Assembly (NCBI GenBank): GCA_014526335.1
Contig: JACTAT010000003.1
Coordinates: 601,431-665,430, forward strand
DNA: 64,000 bases
Reading direction: 5' to 3'
DNA from: Chrysaora quinquecirrha
Lineage: Eukaryota > Cnidaria > Scyphozoa > Semaeostomeae > Pelagiidae
Below the pieces are notes generated by a model, which was not told the DNA's origin, ran no database searches, and saw only the letters and a list, made by a program, of their open reading frames with translations. Below are positions 20,851 through 33,959 of this stretch, one piece after another. Position 1 is the stretch's first letter. The number at the start of each line of letters is the position of its first letter. The translations under genes were made by a program, and so were the position numbers.

Positions 20851-21689
20851 AATGAAAACTGAAACTTATTTGATATAATTTTTGCTTTTATGTTGTGTGT
20901 GGTTTTGTCTTTAGGTATAGTGAATTTTTTATTATGAAATACCTTAGCATTGTTAAAAAAAATTGATTAAGAATAGAAACAAAAAATCGAAAAAAAAATA
21001 AGTCTAGGTTTTCCTGATCGTTTTCTGATCGATATCCAATAGTAAAAGAATGAAAGAATAAGATTTTCCAGCGAAGATGTACAAGATTCCTAAGGAGTGT
21101 ATTGCCCAAAATGATAACTCAAACGACCCTTCATATGCACAGTGTTATTAAAGTTTCCAAGGAATGTTGGCAGTTCGAGAAAAACGGAACTGCTGTTAGC
21201 TGATGCACGGGTGAAGGGAAATTCCTACTGATTAATGGAAATTCCCTTTCAGTGGTTGACTGACAGACAGACAACTGTTCTATTGAATATTCGCTATTAC
21301 TAAAAAACGGAACGGAAGATCGGAGTGGAATCGGAAATTACATGCTTTGTTCGGGAAGTAAGAACCTATCAGTTAAAGTAAGAACCTATCTCACATATGT
21401 GCCCCCTACTAAAATTTTGGTTCTTGTGTCTAAGATACATTCAGAAGCATCCTAATATGGGTCAAGTTTGAATTTCCACCTTTTACCAACAAGACTTTTG
21501 TGCTTCTTTATAAAATAATTAGCTAAGCGCGCCTACATGCACAAGGTCGGGCTTTGCGCTCGGGTCGGGCGCGGGTCACTTTGGACCCCGCCATAGAACG
21601 TTTGCTTAGTAACGGGGTCATTCTCAATAACAAATCAGTTTGATTAGAGGACACGATCACTGCTAAAAAGTATGAGGCCAAACTGTTTC
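20851..21689. other. No gene seen
   Basis: This is AT-rich sequence, then a more GC-rich stretch at about 21530-21600 (GGTCGGGCTTTGCGCTCGGG). No coding frame, paired termini or RNA gene was recognised. Confidence 0.4.
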
Positions 21690-22850
21690 AGTGGTGTCTT
21701 CTGTTGCCTTTAGCGTAGAAGAAAGCTGCACTGTTATACGAAGTGAGGTGAATGAGATTTTCATAGTATGCACGGGAAATTAGTATGGTTTGATTGTATA
21801 CAATGATTTGGGGAAGTACTTTATCACCGAGGTATTGCATGAACGGTTTGAAGCTTTTAGACTGGTTAGTCTTAACTTAGCTTCAGTGACTGTCTGCACT
21901 TAGTCTTGAAGTGGAAAGAAGTGTAAGCATTTACAGTGCTTTAAGTGTAGAAGAACGTTGGTGTCCTTGAATCATGGACGGGCACAGTATTTTAACGTTC
22001 TATACATGGCAGGTAAAAGGCGCTGTTAGTGACCATAACGATACTACTTTTCACTTTGAGTCACCTTTCTATGGAAGGGAGATTAGTGACAATGAGGTAA
22101 CATGGCACCGGTAAATCTGCGACTGAGAATGAAATTTTGAAAACGGTTTGTAGAGTGGAATGTTCTGAAAACGAACTTTGTTTAAACGTATCCGTGTAGA
22201 CGTTGCCCTTAGAAATGGAAAGAAATGCTTAGACCATGATGTGCAGCTGGTTCTTAGGTCCCGTCCTCGGTTGTTCTTTAGTACAGTTGCTGTACCCTTG
22301 GTCCATTAGTGTCTGACTGAATTCAGTGCGGATTGCAAAGTACTTAAACTTTAGTCCCCATCACAGTAAGTATCGGTCGCTTGGTGATTTGAGTGCTTAG
22401 TATGCAATAAAACCTTATTCCTTATTGTGCAGCAGGTTTCAAGTCCTTCCATAGGCGTGGATTGCGAAATAAACCTTAGTGTAAACTACAATATCTTGAT
22501 AGTAAGTATTCATCGGTTGGTGTTTTGGATCGTTCGTGTGCAAGGAAACCTTCGCCTCATAGGCGTGGATTACGAAATAATCATTAGTGTGAATGACAGT
22601 ATACCAATCGCTTACTAAGTCTTTTGGATGCTCTTGTATGCAAGGGCAAGTAAAATTTAGTTCTTCAAGTTCTTAGACCATCATCTTCTGTGGTACTTCA
22701 ATTCAGAAGATCTTCCGAGGGGGTACATGACTTTTGGATGCTCTTGTATGCAAGGGAAAGTAATCTTTAGTCTTTGAAGTTGTTAGACTCTTGTCCTCAG
22801 TTGTAGTTCAGTTCAGAACTCTCCCGAGGGGGACATGACTTATTGATGAA
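21690..22850 (+). repeat. Degenerate tandem repeats of about 110-130 bp
   Basis: Two clear adjacent copies start with CTTTTGGATGCTCTTGTATG at about 22620 and 22731 and end with CCGAGGGGGTACATGA or CCGAGGGGGACATGAC. Further upstream the words CATAGGCGTGGATT(G/A)CGAAATAA (about 22450 and 22559) and GTAAGTAT(C/T) recur at about 22370 and 22503. These suggest an older tandem array of related units. No coding evidence. Confidence 0.55.
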
Positions 22851-23925
22851 GGGGCCCAGATTTTCCAAACGCACCCACATATAATGTAGACATATGCAAA
22901 AAGAGACCCTCAATAATGAGGAAAAAAACAGGGGATGAGAGAAATGACTTTGTAGATCTCATTTAATTATAGCTTGGAATTGTACTGCGAACATCTGCGA
23001 CGCGATTCTAACATTGATGTGACCAAAATGAAGTGAAATTTTTTAGTGTTCTAAAATTTCCCACCCCATTTTATTGGGTTTGGGAAACAATCATAGCAAT
23101 TTTTAGAGAATTAGGTGGGCCAAAAACCCACCTATATGGGCGGTACCGGTAACCAATTTATATTAAGTACCCCACCGGGATTGTTCAGCTCTTTTGTCTA
23201 AATGACAGTAGACACGGTAAGGATTTCTTAGTGTTTAGCAGAACACGGGAACCCTAAGTTGTTGTTATGCAGCATATTTTTGGTCTCAAGTTGTTATAAA
23301 TTCCAGTTGCTCGGACCTACTCCTTAGTCAAGTAATTGTTGCTGTTGATTGTCGGGTGTGATCTTTTTCCTATTCCTCAGTCCTATTCCTCGATACTGGA
23401 GTCGTAGATCCATGTTATGTGAGCGGTGCCAGGTGATGAAAACAACTTGTCAACCTCCTGTGCTGTCTACATCCCTGTTCAAAATGTAAATACTCAAAGC
23501 CAAAGTGTTTTCTCAGCGTCATTCGTGCAATTTGAAATTGTTAATATAATTGAAATGTCATGGATAAGTTACAGAACAAAAATATTGTTAAATAACTTGG
23601 AAGTAATTTTGAAAGTATAACTTGGCAGTACTTTTCAAAATAAACTTTAGACGTTAGTCTGCAATACATTCAAGATGTTCGACTGACTTTAAGAAAAGAA
23701 TACTGTACAAATCTTGCTCCAATCCAGGATTTCCATTGATTTCGAATGCCTTATTCTGTCAATTTGATTTTACTGGAGGAAATAAATTAGAACCACACAT
23801 ATACGAAATGCAATGATTTTTAGTGTTCTAAAAGGGCAGAAAATTTTAGGAAGCAAATAATTTTAGTCTTCTAGACTTGCCTTTCCTTTTTACAGAAACG
23901 TTTGTCAATAATATCGAAGAAATAA
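22851..23925. other. No gene seen
   Basis: The region is AT-rich. A local inverted pair around 23060-23140 (CCCACCCCATTTTATTGGG, AGGTGGGCC...CCCACCT) gives hairpin potential but no complete element. Short open frames near 23426-23620 lack any recognisable protein character. Confidence 0.4.
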
Positions 23926-23950
23926 ACAAAAATAAAAATCAACCATACTC

Positions 23951-24017
23951 TCTGGAGGGGAATCGATCCCCTGACCTCGATGTTTCCAAACAGTTGGACA
24001 AACAGGCTGCGCTAATC
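23951..24017 (-). repeat. tRNA-like segment
   Basis: On the minus strand TTAGCGCAGCCTG resembles box A and GGGGATCGATTCCCC resembles a T-arm with box B. The spacing is about that of a tRNA and an anticodon-like stem (GTCCAAC...GTTTGGAAAC) lies between. The acceptor stem is not convincing, so it is more likely a SINE head than a tRNA gene. Confidence 0.5.
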
Positions 24018-25385
24018 AAAGTGTCGAGGTGTCAAGAAAAACGGATTAATCCCGCAGCGAACACCTCGATCTTTTGTTTTTAGTGGCACCAGACTGCCTA
24101 GATCAAAGAAGGGTTAGCCCCAATTACCCCAGAAACGATAGCAGAAACTTGAGAAAGAAGGTTCGATGGCTAATCTGCACCAGGGGCGGCAGGGAAAGGT
24201 GCAAGAGCGAGCACCGGATCTCGAAAACCCTAGGAGGATGATCTCAGACAAAATCGGTCTCCATGACTACTACTACTTTATATATATAGACTAGCCCTTG
24301 CCCGTGTAAGACCACCGCCTCATGAGGACCACCGCCTCCAAGGAACTCCGCCAATAACAGCTTCCACCTAAAAGACACTGTGCATTGAGGTGGCTATATT
24401 TTCTGTTAATCAAAATCTTGATCTCAATCTTAATGTTAGTGCAGTCTTAATCTTAGTCTTCAAGTTAAATGGAATCTTAATCTTAACTTCTACCTGAATT
24501 GGAATGTTAACCTTAATCTTAATCTAAATGTTAATCTTAATCAGAATCTGAATCTCAATTTTAATCCTAATCTTACTCTTAATCTTAATCTTAATGTTAA
24601 TCTTAATCTTAGTCTTAGTAAATCTTGAACTCCATCTTAATATTAGTCTTAGTCTTTTCTAGTCTTGGTCTAAGTATAAGCCTTTGATTTTTGAACTTAA
24701 ACTTAAAGTTATTCTTAATTTGAAAACTGTGGCTCATTTTCAAATCAGTCTTAATCTGAACCTTTATGTTATGTTAATCCTGATGTAAATCTGAAATAAC
24801 ATTGAAACTTACAATTAATCTTAATGTTGTTGTTTATTACCACATGCAATACTGTCAATCTCAAACTTTATCATAATCTTAATTCATCGTCATACTCTTA
24901 GATGCCAAATAAACGTCCCCCCGTTTACTAATTTAGTTTTTCCCCCCATCCCCGAATGTTGTTATGACCTCCATTTATTAATTTTCGAAGAAACAATTTC
25001 ACTTGTGAAAAGATTAAACAATCCAGACCTTATAAGGACCCCCCAGTTTACAAAATTGAGTATTGGCATTAATGTTAATATTAGTGAAAATGAAATTAAT
25101 GTGAAATTTAAAATAAATTTTTATATTATTCTAAATTCTTCAGCTGCAATAAAACTTTAAATTAAAATGAAAGATGAAATTAAAATAGAAATAAAAACCA
25201 AATGAAAATGAAAGTTAGTGTGGAGAGATAAATTGAAAATAAATTTATAACTGAAAAAATATGAGAAAAAATAGATCTAAAGATTTTAGTCATTCAAAAG
25301 ACCTCCTAGTTTTGTGGAAGTGACTTTTATAAATTAAAAAGAATGTTGAACTATTTAAATCACAAAAACAAAAATACCAAAAATT

Positions 25386-25458
25386 TGCCCTCGATGGGAC
25401 TTGAACTCCAGCCATTCTGGGTAGCAGGCGAGCAATTAACCACTCAGCTACACAGCCG
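25386..25458 (-). repeat. tRNA-like module F, copy 1
   Basis: This is 73 nt with TAGCTGAGTGG (box A), CTGCTAC at the anticodon-loop position and GAGTTCAAGTCC (box B). Pairing in the acceptor and T stems is poor. It is best read as a tRNA-Ser(GCT)-derived SINE part. Confidence 0.6.
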
Positions 25459-25656
25459 TATTGATTAGTCGACAATAATCTCCTAGTGATCCTTATGTTC
25501 ATGGAAGGGAACAACAAAAAGCGTTAAAATATTATGTGAAACGAACTTAAAAATTACACCAAAAGCAAATTTTAGTTACCAGACGTCCCCTTGGCATTTT
25601 GAAAACATTTCCAACACGAAAATAACATAAATAAAAAAAATCGAAAGGAAAAGATT

Positions 25657-25735
25657 TACCCCTAAGGGGAGTCGAACTCCCGACTCTGCATCGCAGCGCA
25701 GGAGACACGCTCCCTTACCGACCGTGCCATTGTGC
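25657..25735 (-). repeat. tRNA-like module H, copy 1
   Basis: The minus strand has TGGCACGGTCGG (box A-like) and GGGAGTTCGACTCCCC (a well-paired T-arm with box B). The anticodon arm is unclear. Confidence 0.55.
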
Positions 25736-27032
25736 CTATTAGTGATTTAGTGATAATCCTCCTACAGAAAACAATCGGGCGATGGCTAAAACAGGCACCA
25801 ATGACGCAGATGAAAGAAGGGTTAGCCCCTTTTACCCCAGATACTGCAGCAGACAGGGAAAAACGAAGGAGTTTTGGCTCGCCTACCCCACGGGCGGCAG
25901 GATAGCGTGAAAATTGCGTCTCGGAAACTCAAACGACCTTCCCGGGCGGATTTGAACGAAAAGGTGACTTAATCCATTTTCTGTTTTAGTATATAAGACT
26001 AGCTCTTGCCCGTGTCTGACCACCGCCTCGTGACAACCTCCGCCTTATAACTACCTCCGCCTTATAAGGTCTGTGCATTCAAGTGACTCCATGGTCCTTA
26101 CCCATACTTCTGTGTGCAGACGTAACTTCTTCTTAGATCCTTTATTCTGGTCCTAGGTCCTATTTTAGCCTAGTTCAGGGTCCTGTTCCCCATTCCCTCT
26201 AAATGTTATGTTCCGTGGTATTAGTTCATGATCTTTAAGCCATAATGGGTCCTGTTTCTACTCCCTGTCCAGGGCATGAGGTAGCCCTTGCCCATCTCTG
26301 ACCACAACCTGGTGACAACCCTTGCATCATAAGAACCTCTATCTTAAAGGTCTGTGCATTCAAGTTGTTAGTCATTGCATGGCCCTCGTCTATACTGCTG
26401 CCTGCAGATCAATTTTCTACTTATTTCCTTTAGCTTAGTCATAGGTCCTTTTTCTTGGTCCTAGTCCAGGGTCTTGTTCCTTGGTATTAATCTAGGTTCC
26501 TTAGTCCATAATAACTGGTCCTTTTTCTGCTCCCTGTCAAGGGTCCCTTTACTCCAAGTGAAGGAACTTTTCCTTGGTCTTAGTCCAAGGGCTCAGTCTA
26601 TGAAAATTTTCTTAATCTTAGTTACACTTATCAAGTTCACTTAATGTTAATCTTAATTTAATCTGAATTGATTCCTGAATCCTTTTTCAAGGTCCTTTTT
26701 CTTAGTTTTGTTATTGTTTATGCTCCTCAGTCCTGTCCTGTTCCTGGGTCTCGTTCCCGAGGGTATTCATTATTCATGTTCCGCCTGTTCCACAGCATCC
26801 CGCTCAATGCGATTCCTTGGTCCAGGTTTTAACAGCGTTCTTAATTCATGCTGTTCTATCTGTCAGAGCGCTTACGAAAATGCTGCTGACTGACCATAGA
26901 CAGATGTAAACAAACTACAACTTTATACATTTTAAAAGCCTGAAAATTTATCATTTTCAGGTAAGGTGACGGAAACCAATTTGTGACTATTATACAGAGT
27001 TTTAGTAAAACTTTTACCTAGATCTCATGTCA

Positions 27033-27450
27033 CAGGAATTTATTTTTTAATATTAAGATGTAAACTTCAAGCGGTGGCACAAGGAATTAATTTGTTTATT
27101 ATAAACTTAGTTAAATTCTTTGCTCGGTAAGTGGAAGTACAGTGAAATCATGGAGGAAAAAACATCGAAATAGAATCAGTTTACTATTTGTCTGAGAGGC
27201 GGATGTCATGCAAAGGGCATGCACAGATTTGTACCCCGACTTCCGTAAACAAAACGAAATCCACTTTCAACAGCCAAACGAATGTGTCAGTTAAAAATAA
27301 TATAAGAAATTATTTTTCCTAAAGCAAACAGTGACTGAAAGGGTATTCTATAACGGAGAAATTTAGGCTAAATCATTCCCGATAAAAACAATTCGGTTTT
27401 TAAAGCAAATTTTAACTCGGTTTTTAAAGCAAATTTTAACTGAAGCCTGT
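27033..27450 (+). repeat. Module K, invertible segment, copy 1
   Basis: It runs from CAGGAATTTATTTTTTAATA to AACTGAAGCCTG. The same sequence is present as the reverse complement at 30960-31380 between the same flanking words. Copy 1 also carries a small tandem duplication (CGGTTTTTAAAGCAAATTTT twice, about 27392-27441). Confidence 0.8.
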
Positions 27451-29715
27451 TGAAATCACTGGGTATCATTTCGACTTATTGGAAAGGAGAACGTACCTGT
27501 ACTGCATGCTAAGAAAGATCGATGGTGCTTGAGTAAGCATTGCTGTAACCTTTGACATCGATAAGGCAGTCACCAGTCATTAATGTAATGTACTGTACAG
27601 TTGATGGCGAAAGTAAAACAACGAAACGAATTACTGAAAATACCTCTATCCAGCTTCAGTCAAAACAAAGAAGGTATTTGCCAAGTACGCGGAAGTCATG
27701 CCAAGGGTCACGGTCAACACAGCACGCTTACATTGTTGTACTCTTGCAAAATGTAAGTCACCTGTCAACAGTCCGAAGAAGTTGCAAGAGGAAAACAGAA
27801 ATTATTTTCGCATGACTAAACAGAAAACCAAAACCCGTCTTTTTGGATCCAGAACTGGTAAATTAATTTTAATTTTCAATCATTTCGTAAGAAGAACTTG
27901 TTAGGAAACGAAAACATCAAAAATCGAAATTAATTTTGATGCGAGTGTGCTTGAATGAGCGACTGAAATTCGTTCATGCCGGGCGATTGTTTCAAGTAGG
28001 ACCAGTGACGTAGATCAAAGAAGAAGGGTTAGCCCCATTACCCCAGCGTCTGCAGCCGATACGAAAAGACGAAGTAGTTTTGGCTCGCCTACCCCATCGG
28101 CGGCAGCATGGTGCGAAAACAGCATCTCGAAAGGTCGCACGGCGTCGCCAAACTCGCGTCTACAAAATCGGTCGCGTGGCAACCACCATTTTAATATAGA
28201 GAGACTAGCTCTTGCCCGTCTAAGACCACTGCCTCATGAGGACCACCGCCTTCAATGAACTCCGCCAAAATAGCTTCTACCTCAAAAGCATTGTGCATTG
28301 AGGTAGCCATATTTGCTGTTAATCTAAATTAGGATCTTAATCCAAATCTTTAACTTAAACCTTGATCTTGATCTTAATCCTATTGTTAGCCTTAGTTTTA
28401 ATGTTAGTGTTCAACTGAAATAGAATCTTTATCATAACTTCTACCCAAATTGGAATCTTAATCTCAATCTTAATGTTAATCTGAATTAAAATCTTAATCT
28501 TAACTTTATCTTAATCTTAATCTTAATCTTGATCTTAATTCTAATTTTAATGTTAATGTTAATGTTAATCTTAATTTTAATCTTAATCTTAGTGTTAGTT
28601 AATCTTGAACTCCACCTGAATATTAGTTTTAGTCTGTGTTAGTGTTGGTCTAAGTATCAGTCATTCATTTTTTAAGTTAAACTTAAAGTTATTTTTAATT
28701 TGTAAGCTGAAGCTCATTTTCAAACCAGTCTTAATCTGAACCTATATGTTAATCTTGATGTAAATCAGAAATAACATTGAAACTTAAAATTGATGTTAAT
28801 GTTGCTCTTAATCGCCGCATGCAATAATGTCAATCTCAAACTGTATCATCATCTTAATTCATCTTCATACTCTTAGATGCAAAATAAATGCCCCCCTCCC
28901 TGTTTATTAATTTTGAGTTTTTTCCCCCACCTTATTAGGACCTTATTAGGACCCCTTGTTTATTAATTTATTAGTTTATTAATTCTAAAAGAAGCAATTT
29001 CACTTGTGAAAGGATTAAACTATGTTTGTTAAACTTCCCCCATCACCCGAACTTATTAGGACCCCCCATTTATTAAATTTTCCAAAGAAATCCCTCCCCC
29101 GTTTATTTGGCACCTAGGAGTATTTAGTAAAAGTGAAATTAATCTTCAAATTTGAAATAAATTTTAATATTATTCTTAATCTTCAGCTGTTTAAACAGAA
29201 ATCTTGGTTGAACATAATGTTAAGATTGCCAACCCCCCATTTATTAATTTTCGAAGAAATAATTTCACTTGTGAAAGGAGTAAACTATGTTTATTAATTT
29301 TTCCCCACCCCCAGACCTTACAAAAACCCCTGTTTATTAAATGTTTGGAAAAAATTTCCCACCCCTGTTTATTTGGTACCTAAGAGTATTGGTCTAAATG
29401 TTAATATTAGTAAAAGTGAAATTAATCTTTAATTTAAAATAAATTTTAATATTATTCTAAATTCTTCAGCTGCAATAAAACTTTAAATTAGAATCAAAGA
29501 TGAAATTAAAATTGAAAGAAAAACCAAAGGAACATGAAAGTTAGTGTTCGAGAGATAAATTGAAAATAAATTTAGAATTGAAAAGATTTGAAAAAAAAAA
29601 TAGATCTTAAGATTTGAGTCATTCCAAAAAGCTTTCTAGTTTTGTTGAAGTGATTTTTTGACATTAAAAAGAATTGTAAACTATTGAAGTCACAAAAACA
29701 AAAACACCAAAATTT

Positions 29716-29787
29716 TACCTTGAGGGGAATTGAACTCTAGGCATTGGGGGTAGCAGGCAAGAATTTAACCACTAGGCTACACAGCCG
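29716..29787 (-). repeat. tRNA-like module F, copy 2
   Basis: It has box A-like TAGCCTAGTGG and box B-like GAGTTCAATTCC on the minus strand. It is diverged from copy 1 but in the same place within the cycle. Confidence 0.55.
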
Positions 29788-29984
29788 TATTACTTGGTTG
29801 GCGATAATCTCCTAGTGGTCCTTAATATTCATGGGAGGGAACAACAAAACACGTAAAAAAATATGTCTAACGAACTTAAAAATTACACCAAAATCAAATT
29901 TTAGCTACCAGACGTCTCCTTGGCTTTTTGAAAACATTTCCGACACGGAAATAACAGAAATAAAAAAATTCGAGAAGAAAAGTC

Positions 29985-30063
29985 TACCCCCGAGGGGAAT
30001 CGAACTCTCGACTCTGCATCGCAGCTCACGAGACACGCCGCCTTACCGACGGTGCTACTGTGC
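29985..30063 (-). repeat. tRNA-like module H, copy 2
   Basis: GAGAGTTCGATTCCCC (box B) and TAGCACCGTCGG (box A-like) lie on the minus strand, in the same order as in cycle 1. Confidence 0.55.
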
Positions 30064-30959
30064 GTCGTTGTGATTTAGTGATAATCCTCCTAGTCTGAAC
30101 AATCGGGCGATGGTTAAAACAGGCACCAATGACGCACTTCAAAGAAGGGTTAGCCCCAATTACCCCAGAGAAGGCAGCAGAGAGGGGAAAAAGAAGGTGC
30201 GCTGGCTCCCCTGCCCCACAGGCGGCCTTATCGTGCGAAAACGGCGTCCGAAAACGACTTGCAGGGAGCTCAAAGTTACTGGTACAAAATTCTCGCTAAT
30301 TCAAAACCCATTTTAATATAAGAGACTGCAGATCAATTGTCTACTTATTTCCTTTTTCTAGTCGTAGGTCCTTTTCTTGGTCCTAGTCCAGGGTCCTGTT
30401 CCTTGGTATTAATCTAGGTTCCTTAGTCCATAATAACTGGTCCTGTTTCTGCTCCCTGTCAAGGGTCCCTTTACTCCAAGTGAAGGAACTGTTCCTTGGT
30501 CTTAGTCCAAGGGGCTCAGTCTATGAAAATTTTCCTAATCTTAGTTACACTTATCAAGTTACACTTAATGTTAATCTTAATTTAATCTGAATCGTTTCCT
30601 GAATCCTTTTTCGAGGTCCTTTTCCTTAGTTTTGTTATTGTTTATGCTCTTCAGTCCTGTCCTGTCCTAGGTGTTGTTCCCGAGGGTCTTCATTATTCAT
30701 GTTCCGCCAGTTCCACAGCATGCCTGTCAATCAATTCCTTGGTCCAGGTTTTAACAAAGTTCTTAATTCATGCTGTTCTATCTGTCACAGCGCTTACGAA
30801 AATGCTGCTGACTGACTTATAGACAGATGTAAACAAACTACAAGTTTAAAGAATACATTTTAAAAGCCTGAAAATTTATCATTTTCAAGTAAGGTGACGG
30901 AAACCAATTTATCACTATTATACAGAGTTTTAGTAGAACGTTTACCTAGATCTCAAGTC

Positions 30960-31380
30960 AATTTCAAAAGGCTTCAGTTAAAATTTGCTTTAAAAAGCGA
31001 ATTGTTTTCATCGGGAATGATTTAGCCTAAATTTCTCCGTTATAGAATAACCTTTCAGTCACTGTTTGCTTTAGGAAAAATAATTTCTAATATTATTTTT
31101 TCACTGACACATTCGTTTGGCTGTTGAAAGTTGATTTCGCTTTGTTTACGGAAGTCAGGGTACAACTCTGTGCATGCCCTTTGCATGACATCCGCCTCTC
31201 GCACAAATAGTATAGGCTACTGATTCTATTTCGTCGAAATAATTTCGATGTTTTTTCCTCGATGATTTCACTGTACTTCCACTTACCGAGCAAAGAATTT
31301 TATTAAGTTTATAATAAACAAATTAATTCATTGGGCCACCGCTTGAAGTTTACATCTTAATATTAAAAAATAAATTCCTG
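30960..31380 (-). repeat. Module K, invertible segment, copy 2 (inverted)
   Basis: It is the reverse complement of 27033-27450. Outside it, ACCTAGATCTCA on the left and GAAATCACT...ATCATTTCG on the right are collinear with cycle 1, so only this block is flipped. Confidence 0.8.
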
Positions 31381-33613
31381 TATGAAATCACTATCATTTC
31401 GATTTGTTGGAAAGGAGAACGTACCTGCACTGCATGCTAACAAAGATCGATGGTGCTTTAGTAAGCATTGCTGTAACCTTTGACTTCGATAAGGCAGTCA
31501 CCAGTCATTAATGTAATGTACTGTACAGTTGATTGCGAAAGTAAAACAACGAAACGAATTACTGAAAATACCTCTACCCAGCTTCCGTCAAAACAAAGAA
31601 AGTATTTGCCAAGTAGGCGGAAGTCATGCCAAGGGTCACGGTCAACACAGCAGGCTTACATTGTTGTACTCTTGCAAAATGTAATTCACCTGTCAACAGT
31701 CCGAAGAAGTTGCAAGAGGAAAACAGAAATTATTTTCGCATGACTAAACAGAAAACCAAAACCGGTCTTTTTGGATCCAGAACTGGTAAATTAATTTTAA
31801 TTTTCAATCATTTCGTAAGAAGAACTTGTTAGGAAACGAAAACATCAAAAATCAAAATTAAATTTGATGCAGGTGTGCTTAAATGAGCGACTGGAATTTG
31901 TTCATGCCGGGCAATTGTTTCAAGTAGGACCAGTGACGCAGATCAAAGAAGAAGGGTTAGCCCCATTACCCCAGCGTTTGCAGCAGATACGGAAAAACGA
32001 AGTAGTTTTGGCTCGCCTACCCCACGGGCGGCAGAGTCTTGCGAAAACGGCACATCGATATCTCGCACAGTCCGAGCAAACTTACTCTGACAAAAAGGTG
32101 CTAATCGAATCCTCTTCACGTATTAGTTATAAGAGACTAGCTCTTGCCCGTGTAAGACCACCGCCTCATGAGGACCACCGCCTCTGATGAACTCCGCCAA
32201 TAAGAGCTTCGACCTAAAAGACACTGTGCATTGAGGTGGCTATATTTTCTGTTAATCAAAATCTTGATCTCAATCTTAATGTTAGTCTAGTCTTAATCTT
32301 AGTCTTCAAGTTAAATGGAATCTTAATCTTAACTTCTACCTGAATTGGAATGTTAACCTTAATGTTAATCTAAATGTTAATCTAAATGTTAATCTTAATC
32401 TTAATCTGAATCTGTATCTGAATCTAAATCTGAATCTAAATCTGAATCTTAATTTTAACCTTAATCTTAAGGTTAATCTTAATCTTAGTCTTAGTTAATC
32501 TTGAACTCCATCTTAATATTAGTCTTAGTCTTTGTTAGTCTTGGTCTAAGTATCAGTATTTCATTTTTGAAATTAAACTTAAAGTTCATTTTGAAATGAG
32601 TCTTTATCTGAACCTTGATGTTAATCTTGATGTAAATCTGAAATAATGTTGAAACTTGAACTTAATGTTTAGGTTGTTCTTTATCGCCACATGCAATAAT
32701 GCCAATGTCAAACTTTATCATCATCTTAATTCATCTTCATACTCTTAGATGCCAAATATACGTCCTCCGGTTTATTAATTTTGAGTTTTTCCCCCACCCA
32801 CAGGGCCTTAGTAGAACCCCCCTATTTATTAATTTTTGAAGAAACAATTTCACTTGTGATAGGATGAAACTACGTTTATTAATTGCCGACATTGATTTGG
32901 ACCCCCCGTTGGTATACCTAATGGTATTGGCCTTAATGTAAATATTAATAAAATTGAAATTTACTATAATTTATAATTTAAAATAATTTAATATAATTCT
33001 AAATTTTTCAGCTACAATAAAACTTTAAATTAAATGAAAGATGAAATGAAAATGAAAATAAAATCCAAATGAACATGAAAGTTAGTGTCAGTGTTGAGAG
33101 ATAAATTGAAAATAAATTTATAATTGAAAAGATATGAGTAAAAATAGATCTAAAGATTTGAGTCATTCCAAAAAGCCTTCTTGTTTTGTCAAAGTGACTT
33201 TTTGTTATTAGAAAAAATTGTAAAATATTTAAATCACAAAAACAAAAACACCAAAAAATTGCCTTTGAGGGGACTGCCATATTTCTTAGTAGAGGATAAT
33301 CTCCAGGTGGTCCTAATATTCATAGAAGGGAACAACAAAACACGTTAAAAAATAATGTCAAAAACAAACTAAAAAATTATACCCAAAGCAAATTTTAGTT
33401 CCCAGACATCTCCTCGGACTTTTGAAAACATTGCCAACACAAAAACGACAGAAATAAATTGAAAGTAAATTTATAATTGAAAAGATATGAGTAAAAATAG
33501 ATCTAAAGATTTCAGTCATTCCAAAAAGCCTTCTTGTTGTGTCAAAGTAACATTTAGATATTAAAAAAAATTGTAAAATATTTAGATCGCAAAAACAAAA
33601 ACACCAAAAATTT

Positions 33614-33683
33614 TGCCCTGGAGGACTTGAACTCCAGTCTCCCGGTTAGCAGGCGAGCATTTAACCACTCGGCTACACAGCAG
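33614..33683 (-). repeat. tRNA-like module F, copy 3 (best preserved)
   Basis: The minus strand has TAGCCGAGTGGTTAA as in type II (Ser/Leu) tRNAs, CTGCTAA at the anticodon loop (GCT) and CTGGAG...CTCCAG that pair around TTCAAGTC. There is no long variable arm, so a functional tRNA-Ser is unlikely. Confidence 0.6.
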
Positions 33684-33880
33684 TTTGCTTAGTGAGCAAC
33701 AATCTCCTAGTGGTCCTAATATTCATGGAAGGGAAAAACAAAACACGATAAAAAATTATGTCTAACGAACTTACAAATTAAACCAAAAGCAAATTTTAGT
33801 TACCAGACGACTCCTCGGCCTTTTGAAAACATTTCTAACACGAAAATAAGAGAAATAAAAAAATTCGAGAGAAAAAGACT

Positions 33881-33959
33881 TTCCCTTGAGGGGAGTCGAA
33901 CTCCCAACTCTGCATCACAGCTCACGAGACACGCCGCTTTACCGACCGTGCCACTGTGC
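33881..33959 (-). repeat. tRNA-like module H, copy 3
   Basis: GGGAGTTCGACTCCCC and TGGCACGGTCGG are both kept on the minus strand. Confidence 0.55.

Larger units (their letters stand above)
23926..27984 (+). repeat. Composite repeat, cycle 1 (modules A-B-C-D-E-F-G-H-A-J-K)
   Basis: The module names are defined here and used below. A (24085-24290): CAAAGAAGGGTTAGCCCCAA through CGGGCGGCAG. B (24294-24400): CTTGCCCGTGTAAGACCACC. C (24410-24660): degenerate TTAATC array. D (24895-25060): C-runs with TTTATTAATTTT. E (25060-25360): AT-rich, AAATGAAAGATGAAATT. F (25386-25458): tRNA-like. G: CTCCTAGTGATCCT to CCAGACGTC. H (25657-25735): second tRNA-like. A again (25780-25990). J (26080-26700): GGTCCTGTTCCTTGGT words. 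K (26700-27984): CTGCTGACTGAC through TTTGATGCG. It starts with a further tRNA-like segment at 23951-24017. No protein gene is credible in it. Confidence 0.8.
27985..31900 (+). repeat. Composite repeat, cycle 2 (A-B-C-D-E-F-G-H-A-J-K)
   Basis: Same module order as cycle 1: A at about 27985-28200, B 28205-28310, C 28325-28640, D 28880-29390 (expanded, several TTATTAGGACCCC words), E 29400-29690, F 29716-29787, H 29985-30063, A 30095-30322, J 30325-30680 and K 30690-31900. Part of K is inverted relative to cycle 1. Open frames in K at 31480-31832 match those at 27552-27904 because the DNA is duplicated. Confidence 0.8.

Noticed and set aside
27552..31832. Matching ORFs at 27552-27904 and 31480-31832
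   Set aside because: Their similarity reflects recent duplication of module K. There is no start context or domain, and overlapping frames are equally similar.
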